From assembly GCA_030549205.1 (NCBI GenBank), contig JAUKTV010000012.1, positions 682,001-746,000 of the forward strand: a DNA stretch of 64,000 bases. Reading direction: 5' to 3'. A program made the position numbers and the translations under genes. Below the pieces are notes generated by a model that made no database searches, was not told where the DNA came from, and saw only the letters and a program-made list of their open reading frames with translations. This document shows, in pieces, positions 1-11,574 of this stretch (positions are counted from its first letter, which is position 1; each line of letters starts with the position of its first letter). The DNA comes from Apiosordaria backusii (taxonomy: Eukaryota; Ascomycota; Sordariomycetes; Sordariales; Lasiosphaeriaceae).

Positions 1-247
1 CAATAATTGAGTCTGAAACGTGCATGACGTGCCAATGACAGCATCGACATGTACTGCAACAGTAGCACCGCCATCACTCAGCGACCTGCAGAAGCCATCA
101 AACTCTGCAATCGTGACCGTCAGAGGACGATGTGTTGATACAAAGCTGGACATTCACCCCCTTTTCTCCCCTTGACAGCCTTGGCAAAAGCTTGAACCAA
201 GCAAGACCACTTGCCCAGCAGGCCCAGCAGCCAGCTTCCCCGTCCCC

Positions 248-1937
248 ATGGCTCCCGCAGAACCTCACGCACTGCCTTTCAGGCCGAAGGGCGAGATACC
301 TCACTTTGCCGAGGAGAAAGATGGCTGGAAAGGATACATTGAATGGGAGGAGTATCCCGAGAAGAAGAAACAGGTACAAGAGATCATGAAAAGATATGAT
401 TTCCCCGAGGTAAGTCTCGAAGCACCCCTCAGTACATACAACTCAAACCCATCACTTGTGTTCCGCATCAGCCTCCCGAGTTCCAATTCGTCCCCTTGCC
501 AACCACCAACCCCGTCCTCACCGGTGAGCGCTGGAAGCAATACCACGACGCCTGTGGCCTGTCCTACATCCACAAAGACAGCTGGGAGACCGTCCTCAAA
601 GAAAAAGCTTCGGACATGATCCACGTCCTCCAGTTCCCCTACAACGGCGAACCCCCCGGTGACCGCCTCATCAAAACCGAGCTCACCAACAACAAAGATT
701 TCTTCGTCCGCAACCACGGCGGCATCCCCTCCATCGACCCCACCAAATTCACCCTCGACATCTGCGGCCTCGTCAAAAACCCCCAGCAACTCACCCTCGC
801 CCAGCTCCAAGATGAATCCCTCTTCCCTCGCCAATCCAACATCGTCACCATCCAATGCTCCGGCACCCGCCGCATCGAGCAAATCCACGAGTACCCCGGC
901 GACGGCGACGAGCTCATCAACGCGCCCTGGGGCGAAGGCGCCATCAGCACCGCCCGGTGGACAGGCGTCTCCCTCAAAAAGATCATCAAGCACTGCGGCG
1001 GCCTTGTCGCCCCAGCAGATAACATCGAGCTCTACGGCGCAGACACCTACTTCAAAAAAGGCAACGTGCACAACTACATCGTCTCCGTCCCCTACCGCAA
1101 GGTAAAATCCCACGAAGTCCTCCTCGCATGGGAGATGAACGGCCACCCCCTCCCGACCATCCACGGGTCCCCGCTGAGGGCGGTTGTATACGGGTACATC
1201 GGCGCGAGGAGCGTCAAGTGGCTCTATAAAATCAAAGCTATCCACCGCCCCTCCACCGCGCCGGTGCAGGCGAAGGAGTATTTGTATTACACCCCGCAGA
1301 TTGGCAAGCAGAACGCGCAGTACTCGAATGGGTTTTCGATTCAAGATATGCCGGTTAGTTCGGCGATTATTTCCCCGAAAAACATGGATCAGATTGTGCA
1401 CGAGGGCAAGATTAGGTTGAGCGGGTGGGCGTATTCGGGGGGCGGGCATTGGCCCGGTGAGGGTGGAGGTGAGCGGGGATGGGGGGAGTATCTGGTATGA
1501 GGTGCCGGCGGGGAATATGAGCACAAAGTACTTTTATGCGTGGAGGACGTGGTGGATTGACTTGCCGGTGGATGCGGAGGGGTGGTTGGAGATGTGCGTG
1601 AGGTGTTGGGATAATGCGATGAATACGCAGCCGACTTTTGTGAGGAGTGCTTGGTGAGTTTTATCTGCTGATCTACCTTGGAGTGTGGTGGTGATTGTGG
1701 GTGGCTAAGCTGACTGTGTATAGGAACTGGGACTTGCATGTCACCTCTTCGTGTCATAGGGTGAAGCTTTACAGTATCAACAGGTCGAGACCGGGCACGG
1801 CGGCGAGGCTCAAGCAGCTGGAGGATAACAATATCCCGATTGTGCCGATTACGAGGCCGATTCACTTTGATCTGGAGACGGATGAGGAGTATTTGAAGGC
1901 GATGGAGTCGAGGGCGTGGCGTGACCCGTTGGAATAA
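248..1937 (+). CDS. Sulfite oxidase-type molybdopterin enzyme (one-base frameshift)
   Basis: Predicted Mo-cofactor oxidoreductase of the sulfite oxidase family, which oxidises sulfite to sulfate. Three exons are read: 248-409, 472-1653 and 1724-1937, about 518 residues. The Mo-domain motif 'TIQCSGTRR' carries the cysteine that ligates molybdenum in this family. Downstream come 'TIHGSPLRAVVYGYIGARS' and a C-terminal Mo-co dimerisation-type region ending 'AWRDPLE'. No haem b5 domain is seen, so it resembles the plant-type layout; no SKL peroxisomal signal ends it. The frame breaks at the GG doublet 1456-1457: after 'SGGGHWP' the homologous continuation 'VRVEVSGDGG' is in the +1 frame, and dropping one G restores one open frame to the stop. 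No intron can explain a one-base step. The rest shows no decay, so an assembly error is likelier than a pseudogene. Converges with the HET-kinase gene. Confidence 0.85.
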
Positions 1938-2210
1938 TTACCTGCCTGGTAGACTTGCCCATGGTACCTAGAGAAACCAACCTCCCCGAAGCTTGTCGTG
2001 TCATCAGCCCGACCGTGATACCCTTTCGGTCGAGATATTCTAGGCAGCGTAATGCCCGGTAGCAATTCTTGAAGAGAGAAGCAACCGCCCACACGAAGCG
2101 CGAAACGATACTCGGCTCAATCCTAAGCCTCGTGTAAGTTGGGGTTCTTCATGTAACGTGTGAGCATATGAGAGAACTGTGGACTTTGTTCCTCAAGATA
2201 TATTCAATCC

Positions 2211-5200
2211 CTACTTTAAAACAACTTGCGGCAATCCCAAGACAATCATAACAAGGGAAGTAAAAAAGGTGAGAGGGACAAACGCGTTCTGGAGATCCCC
2301 ATTGTTTACGTAAACCAGCCAAAACGCCACAATGCCAAATCCCAGAATCTGAGTGAGGAGAATCCAGAGCACGAATTTCCACACTGCAAAACCGTAGCGG
2401 GGCCGGATCCCCCAACCCTGTGCGCCCGACTTTCTCTCTAGCGACGGAGGGACTTGTTTCTTGGGCAGCATGCCTATCATGTCCCTCCTCTCTCGGCCGT
2501 CGGCGGGGCATTCGAGTCCAGCCACAATATCGATAGCCGCGAGCTTCATTGATATGTCGTGCGGATCGCGGACGCCGTGCTCGTAACCTGGAAGTGGGTC
2601 TGGTAGCGCCGTGATGGCGCGTGTGTATACTTTTTTCCCGGTGGCGCGCACAAGGAAGAACTAGGGTTCATTCGCTCAGTGTTAGAGTGCCCAACAATGG
2701 GTTACAATTCAAAAGAACAAAAAGTGCTCACCTCGACAAAGTCGACATCTCGGCATGATTTCCAAGACAGCAACCTTCGCCATCCCTCAGCATGGCGCAT
2801 TCGCCTCCGTAGCTCCAGGTAGAGCTCTTCATCACTAGTGTATTCCTGAATAGAATGAAGTTCGTTCAGAAAGGTTGGCACGGGATCCTCCCACTGCTTG
2901 TTAACGCAGAGGTGAAGATCGAGCTGCTTTTTGGGCTTTGGTACTTCCACATCCGATCTCTCGTTCACCAATATACCTTCACCCCGGTCGCCTAACGTGG
3001 TTTCTGACAAGGCCGAGAACGATGAATCAATACGGGGCGTAATAGGGAGTTGTGGCGGGTGTGTAATAGTGGGCAACATTGGCTTGCCGTCTCTCCTAAA
3101 CGGCATACACGCACGAATATACTCCTCAAACTTGGAGCGGCTGATAACTGCGAAGAGCTCTCTGCTTGGTCTCTAGTGGTTCCCTTGAGTTAGAAGGAGG
3201 TCAGGATCGTTAAGGTATTCTTGTGGGAGACAAGGAACTCTGCGCTACTCACCTTCCAGGAGATTTTGACCTGTTGTGATGATCTGAGGTACTCAACCGG
3301 CCTAAGCGGTGACCAGTCTACCCCGCAGCCAAGCCAGTATTCGATCCGGATACGAGCTTCGTCCATTGATTTCCTCAACCAAGACTCACCGGATGGCTGA
3401 TATTTTGATACTGTGAGGCGTCGGATGCCATCAAAGTAGTAAATGGTCGGGGAGAATTCGGCCTGCAACGATAGGAAGTCGCAGGTTAGTCCAATGATAA
3501 GCCTAGGTTAGAATACGATTGTAAGAAACCGGGGTAATCATGCCTTGAGCAGACCGCGGTAAACTGTTCTCGCGCTCCAACGTTGTGACGATCCGCAGAG
3601 CATTTTTCCAAGGATAGGCCCGAGCTGTATCGCCCACTCGTGATTGCTCGGTAGGACTTTCTGGATCCAGTTCATAACTTCTGGCTTCACCCTCTCGCCA
3701 TCGTCGAAGCGGAAGTCTTCAAAGGTGTCGGACTCGAACTCGGCATGCTCGGTGGATACCGTTGTCGTGATGTGTTCCCGAAGCTTGGTAATACCTGCAG
3801 AGCCGTTCAACGCCAAGAACGTCTCAAGCTCGACAAATACACATCCAAGTTTCCAGATGTCGTTGGACAGAACCTCCGAGGCTGAGGGGAGTCCAGCATC
3901 TATTTTCGATGAATGGGCGTTCCTGAACTCGGGTGAGTCGTAGGACCAGGGTGAAGACGCCGCTTTGCTCTCCTTTTCGATGGCGATAGCAGAAGTCAGG
4001 TCGACAGAGAGACCAAAGTCAGCTATTCTGAGAACAAGGTTGGTTCCGGACTTGTCCCAGTAGAAGAGGATATTGGAGGGCTTGATGTCTCGGTGAGCCA
4101 TGTGCAGTGTTTCGTGGAGAAAGACGAGCGCGTTTGCAAGGCCTTCGAACTGTGTCCACAGTGATTGGGTGTGCGACATGATGGTAATCTCGCTATTATA
4201 GTCACCGCGAAATAGCCGCTTTAAGTTGCCAAGTGCCAGGGGAAATCCAAAGTTGTAGTACTGATGTTCCTCAAGTTCGGTGCGGAAGACGCACAGCACT
4301 TCCACGATGTTATCGTGGTCGAGGGATGTAATTCCTTGAAGCGCTTTGTATTCGCGTAAGAAATACGACGGGGCGATGTCGTGATCCAGCCGTTTGATCG
4401 CAATCTAAATGGAGTACATGTATCTCAGTTAGATTTCGGGATGCTTGGGGTTTTGGAAGTTTGGTGGGGGGAGAAAATAGTCACCTACCTTTACTGTCAG
4501 AGGGGAGGTTGTAGCTCCAGGGCCCATGATCTTTCCCAGGGATGTCATTGCGTTGACTTGAAAGACGGTAGATGACTCCCCTGTCTCGATAGATTGCGCG
4601 TATAATCCCCATGTGTAACCGCTCTTGTCGGCATCACTTAGATTCAGGAATTTGTAGGCTTTACTGCCCGGCGATCTTCCAGGATCGGGCGCGAGGATGG
4701 GGATAGGTCGGCCGGGAATGTACTCGGGAACAGTTGGTGAGCTGCCATGTAATGACCCAAGCAGGTCCTGTTTCTTGCCTTGGAGGTCTCCTTTTTGCGC
4801 CGTATGTTGAAGGTCGGAATAGCGCTCGTTTTGCTCTTGTATCCTCGTGTAGTGGCTACCAGCAAGAACCGTGTCCCGAAGTTGCTTTTCCTCCGTGGGA
4901 GTCAATTTCCTCGGTAGCTCTATGTGGTAAACGCCGATCCGAAACTAGGAAACCAGGGTTAGCTCCAGTCGGATCACGAGTTTTGGCACAGGAAATTGAG
5001 TTGCGGGCTACAACCGATACTCGGCGAATGGAATAATTAGCACTTGCCTGGACTGGGATTGTTGATGACGGGAAGAGCTTCGCGAGAGCTCTTAACAAGG
5101 CTGACGAGCTGTCATAGCGGGCGGTCAAATCATAGCTAGCTTTTTCCTGTGTGTAGGAATAGTCAGCGTTTCTCAGGCTATATTGGCCTGACCCGAGTGT

Positions 5201-6310
5201 ATAGAATGATTTGGTTTCGTTCTTGGAATAACCCAGTACAGCTCGGTCGATGCGGTGCAACGGGCGGCTAACAGCCCGAGCCCAGTGTCCAGTTTCGGGG
5301 AGGAGAGTGAGCGGAACCGCAAGTATTGAGTTGTCATTGTCAGTCGAGTTGTTACACGCAAGGGGCATCAGGGCCGATTGGAAATTGGGCGTCCCAACAT
5401 CGTCTTCGAGAAGCGGGCGACCATGGAACTGAAGCCCGCGGTTTGTGAAGGCGATGCTGGAGCCTGGTCTAAAGAGGGAACCACGGATGGAGGAGGGGCA
5501 CTGGACGATAAGACCCGAAGACGCAAAGGCAGAGGGCCTTGGAGCAAGGAGACCATCATATGGGGAGCCAGGATTTCTGAATTTGGAATCGTCCCAAGCA
5601 AAGATGCTGTCGTCGTTGGATTGTCTGATTATCTCCTGCTGCAGTCGGATGAATGCTAGGCGTCCCTCGCCATAAATCAACGGCATGTGGACATCGAAAA
5701 TCCCCAGCATACTGTAGGCAATGTCCTCGAGCCTAGTCGTGGTTCTGGTTGCCATCCATGACATTCTTTGTGCAACGCTTTGAGACTGGATATCGGTGAG
5801 GCCCCGGAGGACGCTGCTATCAATGCCGGTAACTATCGAGATCTCATGTGCGTTCGAGCCCTTGTTCATGATTCTTGTCCACTTGCAGTCGAAAAAGAGA
5901 ACTTGATTGGGGGCAAGGAGCTCTTGTAGGGTCCATCCTCGAGTGAACCACCGGCTGCGTGTGAAGTCCCCGCCGTCCTTTTTAACGTCTGACAGGTACA
6001 CGTAACAGATACGGCTGTCACGGTACCAATCGTACATAGAGTTGATTGCCTCGGACAATTCGGAACTCGATGTCTTGTCGATGCAACAAGTATCGATCCA
6101 GGTGTATTGAAGATGGTCCCGAAAGGCCTGTGCACAAGCGTAAACAATCTTTGTGAATCCTGCTTTTAGTCGAGCTATTTCCAGATTTTGAATATCTTGA
6201 AAGGTGACTTCGTCGGAGCCCCAAGTGTGAGACAGAATAGCGTAGGGTGGGACCGAATATCCGTAGAAGTCTTCGACTATAAGGGTTCGAGTATTGAGCA
6301 ATCGCATTGT
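2211..6310 (-). CDS. HET domain-protein kinase-transmembrane fusion protein
   Basis: Predicted six-exon gene: 6310-5048, 4944-4489, 4404-3544, 3462-3253, 3172-2732, 2660-2211; 1,226 residues. The N-terminus is a HET domain: 'YAILSHTWG', 'TWIDTCCIDK', 'RGWTLQELLAP'. HET domains act in fungal incompatibility cell death. After residue about 560 comes a kinase domain with glycine loop 'GPGATTS', 'AIK' lysine near 577, 'HRDIKPSN' near 677 and 'DFG' near 702, so the key catalytic residues are present. Beyond it lies a region I do not recognise, ending with two membrane helices in the last 100 residues. I chose the start at 'MRLLNTRT', the usual HET opening; an in-frame ATG lies 18 nt upstream. The intron 5047-4945 uses a GC donor (cag|gcaagt). 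The exon 3/4 join is the weakest: it needs donor gcatga at 3543 or gtttac further upstream. Exon 4 has no ATG of its own, so two separate genes are less likely. Confidence 0.75.
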
Positions 6311-6471
6311 GAGATGGCCAGCTGCCACCGTTGATGACCAGGCAGCTAGATTAGAAGTTGCGCGGCGGCAACGATGAAGTTATCGGAGTTGGAAAGCCGT
6401 GGGAGAAACTCCTCGCAGCTCGACGTCCACGAGAGGCGCTACTTCTGCCTGGATAAGGTATATCTTAGTTG

Positions 6472-6601
6472 CCTAGGTACCGGTGAGGCCTCCGACAGAT
6501 GGCGCAAATTCATGAGCCCTTCTGGCCGAATGAGGGGAGACCGCGTTTTTTCTGTCCGGAGTCAGCATAACGATTTTAAGCCCGTATGATTGGTACCTAG
6601 G
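6472..6601. repeat. Inverted pair CCTAGGTACC / GGTACCTAGG
   Basis: The 10-mer CCTAGGTACC at 6472-6481 is matched by its exact reverse complement GGTACCTAGG at 6592-6601, enclosing about 110 bp without an ORF. The arrangement resembles a tiny MITE-like element, but no target-site duplication is evident. Confidence 0.3.
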
Positions 6602-7053
6602 TGACTGTCACAACTTCATTAACCCCAAAACAGGGCGTGAGGTGCAGCGGAACCTGGCCCCAACCAATCGCCCTACTACCACTTTTTCTCGTGAAACTAC
6701 AAGAATAAGATAGAGCTTTCCGTGCAGCACTTACAGGCCAATAAGGGCAGTGGATGCGCACCTGGTTCGGGCACAACTCATCGTAAATGCGGCTGTAGGT
6801 TCCAACCGCCCATGCCCGCATCACGCTCAGCCCCCTCCCACTCGGGGATCGGCAGCTGCACAATCGCCTGGCCTTTCCAGACACTGCTAGGTCCGTAGGC
6901 TAGTAAAAAATTGGGGGGCGGCTGCATCAAAACTGCGAGTTGAACAAATACATTGTTCAATGTTGAAGTCTTGTCAGAGTAAAGGTGGGACGTTGACCAG
7001 ACGGGAGGGGAGCCGTGAAGTGTGTCTCTGTGTTTGCCGTTTTGGACTTACTT

Positions 7054-7317
7054 ATTGGAGCGAAGCTCCAATCAAGACACTGGGCTGGAATCTGCAGGAT
7101 GGAATACGTCGGGAGCTTCGCTCTACTTGCACCACTGTAAGGTACCTACGTTGTTCTGCAAAACATGGCAAGTCTTGGCGATCAAGAGTTTCATCCACTA
7201 CCTATTGGCCAGATTCTAATGTATATGCGTAAATTGCGACTCAGGCAATTTGCATTGGGGAATTCGGGACGCAGCGAGGGAGATTGGGTTAGAATCTTGA
7301 AATGGGGCGAAGCTCCA
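7054..7317. repeat. Three copies of a GAGCGAAGCTCC palindromic motif
   Basis: ATTGGAGC-GAA-GCTCCAAT (7054-7072) is a perfect 8-bp stem with a 3-nt loop. Its core GAGCGAAGCTCC recurs inverted as GGAGCTTCGCTC at 7112-7123, and GGGCGAAGCTCCAT is at 7304-7317. Three hits of a 10-12-mer in 264 bp of otherwise empty DNA suggest remnants of a small mobile or structured repeat. Confidence 0.45.
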
Positions 7318-8341
7318 TCCTTTCTGTGCGCCGGAGAGCCTGCGTTGCCTTGAACAGTCGAAGGTCTTTTAGGGTGTGGCACCCCGTCCTCCTTACACTA
7401 ACTACTGTTGCTATAATCTTTAGCATTATCCGAAAGGCTACCTAACTGTCTCTACGGCGTTGAAATTACAATCCTCCGTTCTGAGTGCGCCATGTTTGCG
7501 CTACTAGCAACCAGGCTACCATTTCTAGGGTGAATGGCAAGGTGGATACTGAGTTAGTTGGGAGGACTGATCCAGACTCAAGGTCATCATGGAAATAAGA
7601 AATGTATGAAAAGATTGTTCCGGCAGGCTGGTACAGAGCACAACTTTGTAAGCCGGATAGCGGCGATCCTGAGGGCAGCGCGAAGAAGGTACCATTAGTG
7701 CAACCAAAAAAGCACCATGAGGTTGGTGTGGTGTAAGAATTGTAATGGCTACCTATTGTGGTATGCCCCGTGCTTAGGACGATGAACCTCGTCCAGCGGA
7801 GAGGAATGAGTACCTTCGGTAAGCTAAAGTCTCATAAGGTGGACGGAACGTCTAACGGGACTTGGTGGCAGTGGCAAGGTCGTCAGACTCACCAAGTGCC
7901 ATCAATGCGACAAGGGTGAGAAAAGCTGGCGGTGAGGAGACCATAGACATTGAAGAGTGTGGTAGCATGGGAACTATGAGTCGAGACGTGTTGCCCTAGG
8001 CACAGGGGATAAGGAGGTGGGTTTGGACTTTTTCAGCATTGCGAAGGGCTCTACAAAAGAGAAATTCTAGGGGGGCATTACCGCGCAGGAGGGCTAGGGT
8101 TTTATAGGTATGGCCCAAATGGAACTGACATGACATTTCCCAAGACCTATTCCTACCTGGTACCTGCCGCAACCACCATCAAAACATGGAACCACAACTG
8201 TCACTGCACTGCATTTTCTCCATACACAGTCCAATATAAATCAACGATTACAAATGCTACGAATCTACTACAATACTAAAACGATTCCCACTACCTGCAA
8301 GCCAGTGCACCCTCCAAACTACCTACCTACCACCCAAACTA

Positions 8342-8395
8342 CACCCGCACCCACACCCATCTACACCTGCACCCACACCCACACCCACACCCACA
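8342..8395 (+). repeat. CCCACA-type microsatellite
   Basis: Imperfect C/A-rich repeats built on CACCCA units. The cleanest part is four consecutive units near 8370-8395. Simple low-complexity sequence downstream of the SPX-GDPD gene. Confidence 0.7.
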
Positions 8396-8562
8396 TTGCT
8401 GCCTCGGCCAAAAGACAAGTGCCGGAGGTTGAATTGCAAGTAAGTAGGCCTTTAGGAGCAGTGTGGCCTTTGGCAGCAGTGTAGTTAATGAAGTTCAATT
8501 TTCAGAGGCCATTTATAACCCTATCCCCCATATGAGGTAATGCCCCCGTAGAATTTCTCTAA

Positions 8563-11132
8563 TTAGTTCAGCACTGCCAAAGTGTCAGCTACCAACCGGA
8601 CCCGGTCTGCAACAATGATATCCACCCCCGCCGCAACTTGTTTCTGTGAAAAGGTTAGCTCAGCCTTATAATCATTCACTAAAAACGCTTTATTGCAGGG
8701 GATAGTCGCTTACCCTCACTTCATCAGGGTGGTTATTCAACTCCCCATACGTAGCGCAAACTAGGGCCCCCTTCTTCTTTACGTATCCCACCAACCTGGG
8801 GCTCAACAGCAGCGCCTCGCATGCAAAGACTATCCCCGTTAGATTCCACCGCCTGGCAAACCTCACGGCCACTTGAACGCTAGCCGCTCTGACCTCCATA
8901 TCCGTCATGGGGATCTTCCCGGCGTTGGTGATGAAGAACACTGGGTATGCTTTTTGCTTGAGGGAGAGGAGCATGCATATCTCCGGTGTGAACGACGACA
9001 ACATTATCTTTCGTTGAGATCCTGGCTTGCTCTGTTGACGTATCGTTTCCAAAGCGACATCCACGAAGGTGTTCAGTTCGATGGCCACCGGGGCTACGCC
9101 AGCGTCGACGGCTTCGTGGAGGCGGGGGTACTCTGTGCTGTGTTAGCTGGCAGTAAAGCAGAGATGACAGGAGGTACAAACTGATCTCAATATCCAATCC
9201 TATCTCCTCTGGCAACTGTGTCAGGATCTCCTTCAGCGTGGCGAAGGAATCCTGAATAAACTCTCCCCTGATGTTAGGTTTGAAGCCCTTGAGCTTGAAA
9301 TCTACCGTGTGTTTCAATCTGTCCCGAATCTGGATCGCTCCTGCCTCGAATTGTTCCCCCAGGGAGCGAGACCGTGGTCTTCTGCCGTTCTCGTCCCGGT
9401 AACGTGGTTTGCCGAGAACAGACAGGGGATTGCCGTGCGGAGACTGGACCTTACTGGCGTGCAAGAACTGATCCAGCGTCAAGTCATGGACAGGGACGTC
9501 GGTACCAGATTCGCTGAGGGAAAAGTCGTGGAAGCAGACGGCATGCAAGTCCCGAGTGACCTGGACATCGAATTCCACAAAGGAAGCACCTAGCTTGGCG
9601 GCTGAGAGAAAGGAACCGACGGTGTTCTCCCCTATTTGGAGGTGGTGGTTGGTAAGGAGGTTTTGTCCTGCGCCTCGATGACCAACAAGAAGAGGGGGTG
9701 TGGATGTTTGGTTGAGAGCTTTGGCCCATTCTTCTGGTGTAGCGAATCCTTGCGGCCCTTGAAGATTGTGGGAATATGGCTTGACAATCAGAAATGTGAA
9801 TGTCACTGTCCCGGCCACAGTCATCTTTTCTTTGTCCAGGATGGGGGCAGTCTGCTCACGAATGAGACTCTGTCGTCCAACTCCAAATTGGTGGGAATTG
9901 CTTTCCAGAAGGGCAGTTCCGCTGCCTACTAGGACATATCCTTCAGGGGTATAGCGGGAGACCTTGAATACCAACTGTGCTGTGACATCAGAAGAAACTG
10001 GGAAGATAAACGGGTCATTGATTTGGTCGTCCAGGATGGGCAGTCGCACTTCTCGTGGTTGCGACCTTGATCCCACGGCTGAGATCTCTAGAGCATAAGA
10101 CGCAATGCCGTCATACATTCCGGGGGTATATACCGAGGAGCAGTAACTCAGATCGACCTCGGTCACGACTCTGTTCTTTCTAGAACTTCCCAGGGTAGCC
10201 ATGATGATTTTCTCACCCTCTCTGCAATGACTTGGGGCTTGAACAGAGGCTCCAAATGGACTTTGTTCAGGACCGCCTGTCAACTCATTGACATCTGTGG
10301 GTTTAAAGAGATGGGCCACTGCGAGGTGCCCTTTGAAAACCGCGTACTCTTTGGCAGTCCACCCTAGATGATCCTTTCTGTGCTGATTTGAGCCGGCTTG
10401 GAGGAGCAGTCGGACAATATCGAAGTGCCCATCAACAGCGGCGAAGAAAAGTGGCGTCCAACCTCTGGATATGTCCGGAATGTCATGTTCAAGGCCCATC
10501 CGAACCAAGTTGTCGAGGAGAACAGTGGTGTAATCGAGCCGGCCGAATTGAGTGGCAACATGGAGCGCAGTTTCGCCACGAACAGATAGGTAATGAAGGT
10601 TCTTCGAGTTTGGCGCCAAAGCATGAACCGACTCGTCGTCTTGACGCCTGATAGCTATGTGGAGAAGGTTTGCCGCTCTGGGCTGATTGGTCAAAAGTCC
10701 ATCCTGGAAGCCATTCCCACTGTGTTGAGTTGCAAGCTGCCCTTCCCATTTCGAATGCAAGACTACGAAGTTGCCAGGAAATGGGCTGCCGGTATGCCCA
10801 TTTCGCTTCAGCTTTTCTATGATCCTCTTGATAGCGTCAAAGTTGACTCTCCCGAACCAGCGAATTTTGGTCAATTTTGACTCGGCGGAGCCTTCGGCAT
10901 TGATCTCGTATTTGTAGAAGGTGTCCAAGGAAGAAATCGTAGCGTTCAAGTACATGTAGATCTCTGCATAAGGTCAGTGTCATGTCGCGAAAAGGGGGGA
11001 AGTTTGGTTTCTAAAAGGTATTTTACCTGCAACGTTGCCCAATTTGACATGTTTCTTGAGCAAATTGTAGTCAACATAGTGCTCGCTCCACTCTGGAATA
11101 AAGAATTGGTGATAATTTTGACCAAACCTCAT
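8563..11132 (-). CDS. SPX-ankyrin-glycerophosphodiester phosphodiesterase
   Basis: Predicted four exons: 11132-11027, 10963-9182, 9132-8714, 8643-8563; 795 residues. The first 90 residues look like a short SPX domain: start 'MRFGQNYHQFFIPEW' and a basic helix 'NFDAIKRIIEKLKR', the type of segment that binds inositol polyphosphates. Ankyrin-like repeats follow (for example 'RGWTPLFFAAVDGHFDIVRLLLQAG'-type units). The C-terminal GDPD domain has 'GHRGAG' near residue 464, 'ENT', 'EFD' and 'FHD', the metal and catalytic residues of glycerophosphodiesterases. Splicing of the last introns restores 'DIEIKYP' and the ending 'GVDIIVADRVRLV'. The architecture is that of yeast Gde1/Pho81 and Neurospora NUC-2, linked to glycerophosphodiester use and phosphate sensing. 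It is shorter than classic members and may be a divergent paralogue. Divergent from the ankyrin gene. Confidence 0.85.
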
Positions 11133-11574
11133 CTTGGCGCTGGCGTTGTAAGGCGTGAGGTCAGTACTTCAAGGTCTCAGGAGAGTCGGGCCGGACCGCT
11201 GGTCAAGTCGATGGGGCTGCCCGGAATTTTTGACTGGAATACCCGAAACACGTCACGTGTGGTGGTTCTCCATCTCCTAGTTGGTTTCACATCTTTCTCA
11301 GCGGAATTCAGACAACATTGGCCAATGCCTGGGCTCCAATGGACGTCTTGTGTCCCGACAGAATGGGCAGCCGCCCACAACTGCGTTACTTGCCAGCGCA
11401 GTCAAACCCCGCGACGTTTGACACCTGTTCACTGCCCTCAATTTCATCATCAGCTTCCATCTGACCCCGCTCAGGCAGACTCATACCCTGACTGCAACGC
11501 TCAACTCCTTCAAAAAGAATATGCCAAGAACGACCAAGCATTGGTGATCTTGCAACACCACACAACCAATAACC
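11133..11574. other. Shared divergent promoter region
   Basis: 442 bp between the start codons of the SPX-GDPD gene and the ankyrin gene. No further gene is seen. It contains a CACGTG core (11254-11259) within TCACGTGT, a possible bHLH-type site; functional meaning is not established. Confidence 0.4.

Larger units (their letters stand above)
6311..8562. other. Intergenic, no supportable gene
   Basis: About 2.25 kb between the 5' end of the HET-kinase gene and the 3' end of the SPX-GDPD gene. Only short overlapping ORFs without recognisable domains are present. It holds an inverted CCTAGGTACC pair, a cluster of GCGAAGCTCC palindromes and a CCCACA microsatellite, listed separately. It may be eroded repeat sequence. 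Confidence 0.6.

Noticed and set aside
301..1524. 407-codon minus-strand open frame
   Set aside because: Antisense to the sulfite oxidase exons; no motif.
3190..3468. Separate small gene beginning at 3468
   Set aside because: Its only apparent start is a TTG directly before a good 3' splice site (ttgcag), so it is better explained as exon 4 of the HET-kinase gene.
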